In this document: piece after piece, positions 24,119 to 31,394 of the stretch
Layout: each line of letters starts with the position of its first letter
Position numbering within the stretch: position 1 is the first letter of the stretch
Assembly (NCBI RefSeq): GCF_019459305.1
Contig: NZ_JAIBES010000147.1
Coordinates: 1-43,756 of the forward strand
Origin: Sphingopyxis sp.
GTDB lineage: Bacteria; Pseudomonadota; Alphaproteobacteria; Sphingomonadales; Sphingomonadaceae
Length of the DNA: 43,756 nt
Direction of reading: 5' to 3'
The notes under the pieces: generated by a model
What the model was told of the DNA's origin: nothing
Databases searched by the model: none
The model's input: the letters and a program-made list of their open reading frames with translations, nothing else
Made by a program: the position numbers and the translations under genes

Positions 24119-26350
24119 TCAGAATTTGACGCCGGCTTCGATCGCTATGCTGCGCGCGGGTTCCACGTAATGGATCGAACGCGTCGTATTGGTAATCGGG
24201 AAGGGCAGCTGGAAGACGCTGCCCGCTGTCAGTTTGTTGGTCAGGTTCCGGCCCACAAAGGCAAGGTGCCATCGCTCGTCGGCATCGCTCAACTGGACGC
24301 GCAGGTCGACCTTGGCATAGCTGTTCTGATAGCCGTAGATCGGGCTCTGGTTGTCCGAGTTGAAATAGCCTGACCGGAACGACACGACGCCCGTGACGTC
24401 GAGCTCGAGCGAAGACGTAAGCGGCAGCCAGCTGTGCGCCTGAACGCTGCCCGACCAGTCAGACACATAGGGGAGTGGCGCTCCGGCAATGTTATTCGCC
24501 GCGATGCTCGCCGGGCTTCCTGGGTTGCACTCGGTGATCGGCTGTGTGGCGAGGCAAGCCGCGCCTGGGTAATCGAGGTAACGGATGTCCTGATAGGCGA
24601 GCGATGCGGTCAGGTCGAAACTGCGCGACGGCCGGATGACGATCGTGCTTTCGATGCCGGTCGATGCCGCACTTGCCGCATTGCCCGTCTGATAGGTCGA
24701 TGTCGTCGGGTTGTAGACCGACACCTGCAAATTGGTGAACTTGGTATCGTAAACCGACACGTTCGCGGTGATCGCACCGAACGAAGCGCGGACGCCGCCT
24801 TCGATGTTGCGCGACTTTTCGGGCTCATACTGGAAGGTCGCGTTGGTGGTGCCATAGGTGTTCGACACGAACCCACCCGACTTTGATCCGCGGCCATAGG
24901 TTGCATAGACCATCACATCGTCGCTGATGTCATATTGCGCCGTGATCGAAGGATCGACGTTGTTTTCTTTGCGCTTGCCCTGTGCCTGCGTGATCGGACG
25001 CAGGTTGAACGGGCCATAGATACGCTCGCCGTCGAACGTCGCCTCCTTTTTTGTATGCGTGTAGCGCAGACTGCCGATGAAGCGCAGTCGGTCGGACGCG
25101 TTCCACGTTGTCTGGCCGAAGATCGAGAAGGATTCGGTCTGCTGGTCAAAGAAGGTCCGCAGCAGGCCAAAATAGTTGAGTGCGCTGTTGTTGATGTTGA
25201 AACCGCCGAACTGATCGAGATGATAGTCCGACTGGTCATAATAAGCGCCGACGATGAATTCGAAAGGCTGGCCGACCGGAGAGGAGAGCCGGATTTCCTG
25301 CGAGAATTGATCGAAATTTTCGGGGTAGCTGTTGTATACCGAATTGTTGGTTACCCCACCCGGCGGATTGGGCAGCGTCTGGTCGAAACCGTTGATCATC
25401 GCGCTGTCGAACCAGCTGTAGCCGGTGATCGAAGTTAGCGTGTAATCGCCCAGTTTCAGATTCGCGGTACCCGAAGCGATCAGCGTTTCACCGCGGATGC
25501 CTTCCTGTCCCAGCGCCGAATCTTCCAGGAACCGATCCTGTCGCAGCCGCGGGGTCACGGTCGCGGAATCGGACACCGTCACGCCGCCCTTGATATCCTG
25601 ATTGCCATATTCCACCCGCGCGGTGAAATCGAAGTCAGAGCTGGGTTCCCACAGCGCGGTCAAGCGGATCAGCTGCTGCTTGGTCTGGGGATTTTTCTGT
25701 CCCGTCGCGCGGTTCAGAATATAACCGTTGTTGTCGACGATGCGGCCAGCGACGCGAAGGCTCAGCGTGTCCGAGATTGGCCCCGAGACGTGGCCCGAAA
25801 TCTGGAAACCGTCATATTCGAAATCATAGCTGCCTGTCAGCGATCCCTCGAACTCCCTGGTGGGCGCCGCCGATACGACGCTGATCGCGCCGGCGGCGGT
25901 GTTCTTGCCGAACAGCGCGCCCTGCGGCCCGCGCAGCACTTCGACACGGCCCAGGTCAAAGAAGGGCGCCTGTGTCTGGCGGCTGCGACCGGCGTAGACG
26001 CCGTCGATATACAGGCTGACCGCCTGATCGAACGAGAAGTTCGCCGGCGGCGAACCGAAACCGCGGATATAGATGACATCATTGCCTGCCGTCGTTTGCA
26101 CAGCCACGTTCGGCACATAGGCGGCCATGTCCGCAAAATCGTTGACGCCCAGTTCCTTGATCTTGTCGCCGGTCACGACTTCCATCGAAATCGGCACGTC
26201 TTGCAGGCTTTGTTCGCGCTTTTGCGCCGTGACGATGATCTCGTTGCTATAGCTGTCGTCGGTGGCGGCCTGTGCATAAGCTGGCGCGGCGCCGCCAAGC
26301 ATGGCGGCGACCGCGACGCCTGATAGCAGAAACTGATTGCGAACCTTCAT
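24119..26350 (-). CDS. TonB-dependent outer-membrane receptor
   Basis: 743 residues from ATG 26350 with GGGAGGG upstream. The signal peptide ends near APAYAQA (about 20-27). A TonB-box-like NEIIVTAQKREQSLQDVPIS follows, then the plug domain (about 50-165) with IYIRGFGSP, VEVLRGPQGALFGKNTAAGA and ISVVSAAP. The rest is a beta-barrel of alternating aromatic strands ending in Phe (IEAGVKF). It is of the sphingomonad catabolic type, not an obvious siderophore or cobalamin receptor. It shares operator site 7 with the DUF3237/GST genes and is the probable outer-membrane entry route of the substrate. Confidence 0.95.
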   Translation of the reverse strand: MKVRNQFLLSGVAVAAMLGGAAPAYAQAATDDSYSNEIIVTAQKREQSLQDVPISMEVVTGDKIKELGVNDFADMAAYVPNVAVQTTAGNDVIYIRGFGSPPANFSFDQAVSLYIDGVYAGRSRQTQAPFFDLGRVEVLRGPQGALFGKNTAAGAISVVSAAPTREFEGSLTGSYDFEYDGFQISGHVSGPISDTLSLRVAGRIVDNNGYILNRATGQKNPQTKQQLIRLTALWEPSSDFDFTARVEYGNQDIKGGVTVSDSATVTPRLRQDRFLEDSALGQEGIRGETLIASGTANLKLGDYTLTSITGYSWFDSAMINGFDQTLPNPPGGVTNNSVYNSYPENFDQFSQEIRLSSPVGQPFEFIVGAYYDQSDYHLDQFGGFNINNSALNYFGLLRTFFDQQTESFSIFGQTTWNASDRLRFIGSLRYTHTKKEATFDGERIYGPFNLRPITQAQGKRKENNVDPSITAQYDISDDVMVYATYGRGSKSGGFVSNTYGTTNATFQYEPEKSRNIEGGVRASFGAITANVSVYDTKFTNLQVSVYNPTTSTYQTGNAASAASTGIESTIVIRPSRSFDLTASLAYQDIRYLDYPGAACLATQPITECNPGSPASIAANNIAGAPLPYVSDWSGSVQAHSWLPLTSSLELDVTGVVSFRSGYFNSDNQSPIYGYQNSYAKVDLRVQLSDADERWHLAFVGRNLTNKLTAGSVFQLPFPITNTTRSIHYVEPARSIAIEAGVKF

Positions 26351-26412
26351 TTTCACCCTCCCATAGAGCCTGTTGTCGCGGTCCCGGACTGGTGTCCGAT
26401 CCGTCAATCTGA

Positions 26413-26440
26413 TTGACCCTTAGTATACTAATCGTTTTAT
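26413..26440 (+). promoter_or_regulatory. Candidate promoter for DUF3237/GST genes
   Basis: TTGACC at 26413-26418 and TTTTAT at 26435-26440 are separated by 16 bases. Operator site 7 fills almost the whole spacer, a classical repression geometry. Confidence 0.45.
26418..26433. promoter_or_regulatory. Shared operator, site 7 (CCTTAG-TATA-CTAATC)
   Basis: The inner CTTAGTATACTAA region is nearly symmetrical. It lies between the TonB receptor gene (-) and the DUF3237 gene (+). Confidence 0.7.
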
Positions 26441-26472
26441 GCTTGTCCATAGGCAGGAAGAGGATTCGCATC

Positions 26473-26979
26473 ATGCAGACAGAAAATGAGTCAGGCGTTC
26501 GCGTCGCGCTGGGGACGCGCCATCTGTGCACCGTCGAGTTCGAAGTGGGGGGAGGCATTATCGGAATCGGCGCGTCGCCATTTGGTGATCGGCGGCTCGG
26601 CTATATCAGTGGCGGCCGGTTTTTCGGGCCGCGGATCAACGGCATCGTCCTGCCGGGCGGCGGCAACTGGTCGCGAAGCGGGCGGCTGGGCAATCGCGCG
26701 TCTGTCGGTACCTTCGACGCGCGCGCGGTGTGGCAGACTGACGATGGCGACCTGATCTATCTCAGCTACACCGGCCGGAACATCATTCCCGATGACGTGC
26801 GCGCAACCTTTGCCGACCCGGCCGTGCCTGACGCTGACCCGTCTCGCTACTATCTGCGAATCGCGCCGGTGTTCGAGACGGCGAGTGCAAAATATGACTG
26901 GCTTAACGGCGTCCTGGCGGTCGGGGTTGGCGAGCGGACCGATTTCGGCGTGCGGCATGTCCTCCACGAGGTGCTGTAA
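26473..26979 (+). CDS. DUF3237-family protein
   Basis: 168 residues from ATG 26473. It shows the DUF3237 outline: an all-beta start with TRHLCTVEFEVGG, SGGRFFGPRINGIVLPGGGN, a strand with GTFDARAVWQTDDGDLIYLS and the end motif YDWLNGVLAVGVGERT. No catalytic role is established for the family. Being first behind operator site 7 and one base before a GST gene, it is likely to act on a metabolite of this pathway, possibly an isomerase or binding protein (inference). Earlier in-frame starts overlap the operator and are rejected. Confidence 0.88.
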   Translation: MQTENESGVRVALGTRHLCTVEFEVGGGIIGIGASPFGDRRLGYISGGRFFGPRINGIVLPGGGNWSRSGRLGNRASVGTFDARAVWQTDDGDLIYLSYTGRNIIPDDVRATFADPAVPDADPSRYYLRIAPVFETASAKYDWLNGVLAVGVGERTDFGVRHVLHEVL

Positions 26980-26980
26980 T

Positions 26981-27706
26981 ATGATCGACCTACACTATTC
27001 GGCGACGCCGAACGGCCAGAAGATTGCGATCATGCTCGAAGAGATTGGGGCGCCTTTTCGCATCATTTCCTATGACATCTTCAATGGCGACCAGCTGACA
27101 CCGGCCTTTGGCCGCATCAACCCCAACCACAAACTGCCCGCGATTGTCGATCACGCACCAGACGGCGGCGGTGAGCCGGTCACAGTCTTTGAATCGGGCG
27201 CCATATTGCAATATCTGGCCGAGAAGGCCGGCCGCTTCCTGCCCGCATCAGGGGCAGCGCGAGCGACGACGCTGTCTTGGCTGACATGGCAGGCCGCCGG
27301 GCTGGGGCCGACGGGCGGGCAGGCGAGCCATTTTCTACGCTACGCGCCCGCGGGCCAGGACTATCCGGTCGAACGTTACACTAGGGAATTGGCGCGCCTG
27401 CTTGCCGTTCTTGAAAAGCGGCTGGAGAAAAGCGCATATGTTGCGGGGGACGACTATACCATCGCCGACATCGCAATCTGGCCCGGTCGCGCATCGGCGT
27501 TCGTCATGGGCATGGGGTTAGACGAATGGCCGGCAATGCGCGACTGGTTCGAGCGCATAGGTGTGCGCCCGGCCGTCGCGCGGGCGATGGCGCGCGATGA
27601 TCTGAAACCGCCCGCGAAATATGTCGGGCGCCATCAGCAACTCGATGCGCGTGAATGGTCGAACATGTTCGGCGATGCCAACCGGCTCGCCGTGACGAAA
27701 GACTAA
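26981..27706 (+). CDS. YfcG-like glutathione transferase (GST-2)
   Basis: 241 residues. MIDLHYSATPNGQKIAIMLEE, INPNHKLPAIVDHAPDGGGE, FESGAILQYLAEKAG and YTIADIAIWPG match the YfcG class. The C-terminal tail after PPAKYVGRHQQLDAREWSNM is similar to the end of GST-1, so the two look like diverged duplicates. The gene follows DUF3237 by one base and converges on GST-3, with the two stop codons only three bases apart. Confidence 0.9.
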   Translation: MIDLHYSATPNGQKIAIMLEEIGAPFRIISYDIFNGDQLTPAFGRINPNHKLPAIVDHAPDGGGEPVTVFESGAILQYLAEKAGRFLPASGAARATTLSWLTWQAAGLGPTGGQASHFLRYAPAGQDYPVERYTRELARLLAVLEKRLEKSAYVAGDDYTIADIAIWPGRASAFVMGMGLDEWPAMRDWFERIGVRPAVARAMARDDLKPPAKYVGRHQQLDAREWSNMFGDANRLAVTKD

Positions 27707-27709
27707 GCC

Positions 27710-28414
27710 TTAGCGTGGCGCATGCTGGCGGTCGCCCCACAGGATCGCACGGTGCTCGTCGGTGAAGCCGCTCAGCCCACCCTCGATCGTTTCGGCGCGC
27801 GCGACGCCGACTTTGATGCCTTCGGCGACGGCGGGGCGTTCCAGCATCGCGGTGCCCCAGCGATCGACGTTCGGGAAATGCCCAGCCCTTTCGATTAACT
27901 GGCGGCGCAGATAGGGCAACATTGCCATATCGGCGATCGTATATTCGTCGCCGCCGAGCCACTCGGCATCAGCGAGCCTTTTGTCGACCACCATCATCAA
28001 CCGGTCGACCTCGCGGTTGTAGCGTTGGATCGCATATTCGTGCCGTTCCTTCGCATAATGGGTGAAATGCGCCTGCTGCCCGAACATCGGCCCGACGCCT
28101 GTCATCTGAAACATCAGCCATTGCCAGCAGATCGCGCGCTTCGTCGGATCCTGTGGCAGGAAACGCCCGGTTTTTTCGGCGAGATAGAGCAGGATTGCGC
28201 CGGTTTCCCACAGCACGAAACGTCCGCCCGCGGGGCTGTTCTCGTCGACGATCACCGGCGTCTTATTGTTCGGGTTGAGCGCCAGAAACTCGGGAGTCAG
28301 CTGGTCGCCGGCTAGAATATCGACATGTTCAAGCCGCCACTCGAGCGCCATTTCGAGGAGCGCAATTGCGATCTTGCGCGCATTGGGGGTCGGGCCGCCA
28401 TAAAGGGTAATCAT
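27710..28414 (-). CDS. YfcG-like glutathione transferase (GST-3)
   Basis: 234 residues. MITLYGGPTPNARKIAIALLE, NPNNKTPVIVDENSPAGG, WETGAILLYLAEKTG and YTIADMAMLPY mark the YfcG class, but the FESGAI motif is WETGAI (Ser to Thr). It lies four bases behind the CaiB-like gene and is co-transcribed with it from site 8. A GST after a CoA-transferase suggests action on a CoA-linked glutathione adduct, as in isoprene degradation (analogy only). Confidence 0.9.
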   Translation of the reverse strand: MITLYGGPTPNARKIAIALLEMALEWRLEHVDILAGDQLTPEFLALNPNNKTPVIVDENSPAGGRFVLWETGAILLYLAEKTGRFLPQDPTKRAICWQWLMFQMTGVGPMFGQQAHFTHYAKERHEYAIQRYNREVDRLMMVVDKRLADAEWLGGDEYTIADMAMLPYLRRQLIERAGHFPNVDRWGTAMLERPAVAEGIKVGVARAETIEGGLSGFTDEHRAILWGDRQHAPR

Positions 28415-28418
28415 CGCG

Positions 28419-29585
28419 TCAGGCCTCCCGGTCCAGCCAGCGTTTCAGCACGTCGTCGGTATCCTGTCCGACGCCCAGCGGAGCAGGGCGGCGAATGCTG
28501 CCGGGGGTGGCCGACAACTTGGGAAAGACGCCCTGCATGCGGACTTCGCCCCATTCCGCGTCGGGGACGGTCACCAGCGCCTCGCGCGCGGCGAAATGTG
28601 GATCAGCCAGCATATCCTCGGCGTCGAATACGCGGCCTGCTGGAACCCCGGCCGCAACCATCCTGGCTTCCAGCTCCGCGATCGTGAGCGTCGCGGTCCA
28701 GTCGCCGATCAGCGCGTCGAGTTCGTCCTGGCGCGCCCCGCGCGCGCGGTGTGTGGCATAGCGTTCGTCGTTCGCCAGTTCGGGCCGCCCCATCGCGGCG
28801 GCAAGGCGGGCGAAGACTCCGTCCTGATTGGCGCCGATCAGATATTCGCCATCCTTGCACGGATAGACATTTGATGGTGCGATGCCGGGCAAGGTCGATC
28901 CGGTGCGCTGCCGCTTGGTCCCGCTCGCCGAATAGTCCGATACGGTCGATTCCATCACTTGCAGCACAGCCTCGTACAGCGCCGAATCGACGATCTGTCC
29001 TTCGCCCGTCTGGCTGCGGTGGTGCAGTGCCGCGAGTGCCCCCATGCAGCCATATGTCGCAGCAAGCGTGTCGCCGATCGACACGCCCATGCGCGCTGGC
29101 GGCCGGTCGGCATAACCGACTATCCCGCGCCAGCCGCCCATCGCCTCACCAATGCCGCCAAAGCCTGCGCGCGCCGAATAGGGACCGGTCTGGCCATAGC
29201 CGGACACGCGCACGACGATCAGCCCGGGATTGGCCTGACGCAGCTCGGCAGGATCGAGATTCCATTTTTCCAGCGTGCCGGGGCGGAAGTTTTCGATCAA
29301 TATGTCCGCCTTCGCAATCAGATCGCGCGCTAGCTGCTGTCCCTCTTCCACGCGAAGGTCGACGGCGACCGAATATTTGTTGCGGGCAATGACGCGCCAC
29401 CAGCTGGGCTTGTCGCCCTGGCCCCAGTTGCGCATCTGGTCGCCGGTGACCGGTGGTTCCAGTTTGACGATCTCCGCGCCCATGTCACCCAGCAGCTGGC
29501 CGCAGAAGGGGCCGGCGATCAACTGCCCCATCTCGACGACCCTGATGCCGTCCAGCGCGCCCCCGCCACCCTCTGCCTTCGTCAT
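28419..29585 (-). CDS. CaiB/BaiF-family (class III) CoA-transferase
   Basis: 388 residues. GIRVVEMGQLIAGPFCGQLL, ILIENFRPGTLEKW and SGYGQTGPYSARAGF are class III signatures. The catalytic aspartate is the Asp in MGVSIGDTLAATYGC (about 170). It moves CoA between carboxylic acids through an anhydride; relatives include formyl-CoA transferase, mesaconyl-CoA C1-C4 transferase and IsoG-type proteins. Co-located with HMG-CoA-lyase-like and MaoC-like genes it fits a branched dicarboxylate route (inference). The start ATG has a purine-rich GGAATGAG region before it, and the promoter is at site 8. Confidence 0.92.
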   Translation of the reverse strand: MTKAEGGGGALDGIRVVEMGQLIAGPFCGQLLGDMGAEIVKLEPPVTGDQMRNWGQGDKPSWWRVIARNKYSVAVDLRVEEGQQLARDLIAKADILIENFRPGTLEKWNLDPAELRQANPGLIVVRVSGYGQTGPYSARAGFGGIGEAMGGWRGIVGYADRPPARMGVSIGDTLAATYGCMGALAALHHRSQTGEGQIVDSALYEAVLQVMESTVSDYSASGTKRQRTGSTLPGIAPSNVYPCKDGEYLIGANQDGVFARLAAAMGRPELANDERYATHRARGARQDELDALIGDWTATLTIAELEARMVAAGVPAGRVFDAEDMLADPHFAAREALVTVPDAEWGEVRMQGVFPKLSATPGSIRRPAPLGVGQDTDDVLKRWLDREA

Positions 29586-29639
29586 CTCATTCCTTTCGGG
29601 GCCGGGCCTGATAGAAGAAGGCTTCGCAACCCTTGGCTC

Positions 29640-29669
29640 TCTATACTTAGAATGCTATGTATTGTTCAA
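29640..29669 (-). promoter_or_regulatory. Candidate promoter for the CaiB-GST-3 operon
   Basis: Reading the minus strand, TTGAAC (29669-29664) and TATAGA (29645-29640) are separated by 18 bases. Operator site 8 lies in the spacer. Confidence 0.45.
29645..29660. promoter_or_regulatory. Shared operator, site 8 (ACTTAG-AATG-CTATGT)
   Basis: The left arm is perfect and the right arm has one mismatch (CTATGT). It lies between the CaiB-like gene (-) and the HMG-CoA-lyase-like gene (+). Confidence 0.6.
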
Positions 29670-29703
29670 CCTGCTAAATGACTTTCATGCTACAGGGCGC
29701 AAG

Positions 29704-30609
29704 ATGCTGAAAAATCTCCACGTGGAAATGGTTGAGGTTGGTCCGCGCGACGGTCTTCAGAACGAAGTCACGCTCGTTTCGACCGCCGACAAGGCCGACC
29801 TGATCCGCCATGCGATCGACTATGGCGCACGGCGTATCGAGGTGACGAGCTTCGTGAACCCCCAAAAGGTACCGCAACTCGCCGATGCCGAACAGCTGGT
29901 GGCGATGCTGCCCCACCGCGATGATGTGACCTATATCGGACTCGTCCTCAATCGCCGCGGAGCCGAGCGCGCCATAGCCGCTGGACGTATCGACGAACTC
30001 GGCGCCGTATGTGTGACCAGCGACAGCTTCGGTATTCGCAATCAGGGGCAAAGCGCGGACCAATCGCTTGCTGCCGCCATGGAAATCGTCCGTCTCGCAA
30101 CAGCTGCGGGCCGTTCTGGGCAAATCACCATCGCGACGGCGTTCGGCTGCCCGTTCGAGGGGGAGGTGCCCATCGCGCGGGTTGTCGATATCGCAAAGCG
30201 CGCTGCCGATAGCGCGCCGCGCGAAATTGCGCTGGCCGATACGATCGGCTGCGGTTCTCCGGCGCAGGTGGCGGAAATGGTTGGCCGGGTCCGCGAGGCT
30301 ATTGCCGGACTGCCCGTCCGTGTTCATTTCCACAACACGCGCGGCACCGGCCTTGCCAATGTCTGGGCGGCGGTAGGAGAGGGGGCGTCCACCGTCGATT
30401 CCTCGCTCGGCGGGCTTGGCGGCTGTCCCTTCGCGCCGGGCGCCGCAGGCAATGTGCCGACCGAAGATGTCGTCTATATGCTTGAACGCAGCGGGATTAC
30501 GACCGGGTTCGACTTGCAAAAAACGGTCAAGGCCGCTGCATGGCTGGCGGACAGGATGGACCGGACCCTACCCGCCATGGTCAGCAAGGCGCCCGCCTTT
30601 CCTTCTTAA
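29704..30609 (+). CDS. HMG-CoA-lyase-family protein
   Basis: 301 residues with a TIM-barrel and the DRE-TIM lyase motifs: VEVGPRDGLQNE (about 10-21), EVTSFVNPQKVPQLADA, RVHFHNTRGTG with the metal-binding His pair, and GGLGGCPFAPGAAGNVPTED carrying the active-site loop Cys. Such enzymes cleave 3-hydroxy-3-methylglutaryl-CoA to acetyl-CoA and acetoacetate, and relatives accept longer or hydroxylated 3-hydroxy-3-methyl acyl-CoAs. Here it probably provides the terminal C-C cleavage of the island's substrate. The ribosome-binding site is weak. It is controlled from site 8. Confidence 0.9.
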   Translation: MLKNLHVEMVEVGPRDGLQNEVTLVSTADKADLIRHAIDYGARRIEVTSFVNPQKVPQLADAEQLVAMLPHRDDVTYIGLVLNRRGAERAIAAGRIDELGAVCVTSDSFGIRNQGQSADQSLAAAMEIVRLATAAGRSGQITIATAFGCPFEGEVPIARVVDIAKRAADSAPREIALADTIGCGSPAQVAEMVGRVREAIAGLPVRVHFHNTRGTGLANVWAAVGEGASTVDSSLGGLGGCPFAPGAAGNVPTEDVVYMLERSGITTGFDLQKTVKAAAWLADRMDRTLPAMVSKAPAFPS

Positions 30610-30648
30610 TTGTCCTCGTCAGTAGCTGTCGGCCACAGCGCCTGGCGT

Positions 30649-31302
30649 TCAGGACTGATCGCTCGATGCGGCCACGTTCATGTTTCCATAGGCCTTCAGA
30701 AAGGTTTCGACCGCGGATTCTACCCTTTGCCGCGTTGCACTGGCGCCGGGCGGCGAACCAAAGCGCAGTTCGACATCGCCGAAACCTTTGCACATCGAAG
30801 CAAGTTGTTCGGCGGCAAGGCCGGGATTGTCGATGGCAAGCGCGCCGCGGTCGGCAGTCGCGGTCAGAAAGGCGGTCAGCGCCGCCTTCATCCGCCGCGG
30901 CCCTGCATCCAGAAAGGCGCGTCCGATTTCGGGATTGCGTTCGGTTTCGGCGGCGATGCGGCGTTCGAAATGGACCATCTCGGGCCGCGATAAAAAGGCG
31001 ACCATGGCCAGGCCGATGTGCAGCAAATGGTCGCGCAGTTCCGCGCCACTTTGCCCTTCGATGGAAAAATGACCGCGCATCCGTTCGCATTCGCGCTCGA
31101 TCGCTGCCGCGAACAGGCTCTGCTTGTCTGAAAAATGATTATAGATGGTCACCTTCGACACGCCTGCAGCCGCGGCAATCTGTTCGATCGCTGCCGCACC
31201 ATAGCCATGCTCGAAAAATGCCTTGGTCGCTGCGGCCAGAATCGCCTCGCGTTTCGCAAGGTCGGTCGGCCTGCCGGGATTCTTCTTACGCGCGATTGAC
31301 AA
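30649..31302 (-). CDS. TetR/AcrR-family repressor
   Basis: 217 residues. The DNA-binding domain covers about 14-60, with AIEQIAAAAGVSKVTIYNHF as the helix-turn-helix core. The ligand domain has HLLHIGLAMVAFLSRPEMVHF and ends in an acidic tail. It is divergent from the ABC exporter operon, and CCGTTCA half-sites fill the gap between them, which fits autoregulation and repression of the exporter until an exported compound binds. Confidence 0.9.
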   Translation of the reverse strand: MSIARKKNPGRPTDLAKREAILAAATKAFFEHGYGAAAIEQIAAAAGVSKVTIYNHFSDKQSLFAAAIERECERMRGHFSIEGQSGAELRDHLLHIGLAMVAFLSRPEMVHFERRIAAETERNPEIGRAFLDAGPRRMKAALTAFLTATADRGALAIDNPGLAAEQLASMCKGFGDVELRFGSPPGASATRQRVESAVETFLKAYGNMNVAASSDQS

Positions 31303-31313
31303 TCTGTACGCTT

Positions 31314-31362
31314 CCGTTCATTTAAACACTACCGTTCAATAATGTTCCTAATAGCGAACGGT
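31314..31362. promoter_or_regulatory. Candidate TetR operator half-sites
   Basis: CCGTTCA occurs at 31314-31320 and 31332-31338, and ACCGTTC (31331-31337) is inverted as GAACGGT at 31356-31362. The sites lie between the tetR start and the permease start. Confidence 0.45.
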
Positions 31363-31394
31363 TGCAAGCGTCGCGGATAAAGGGCTCTCCCCCG

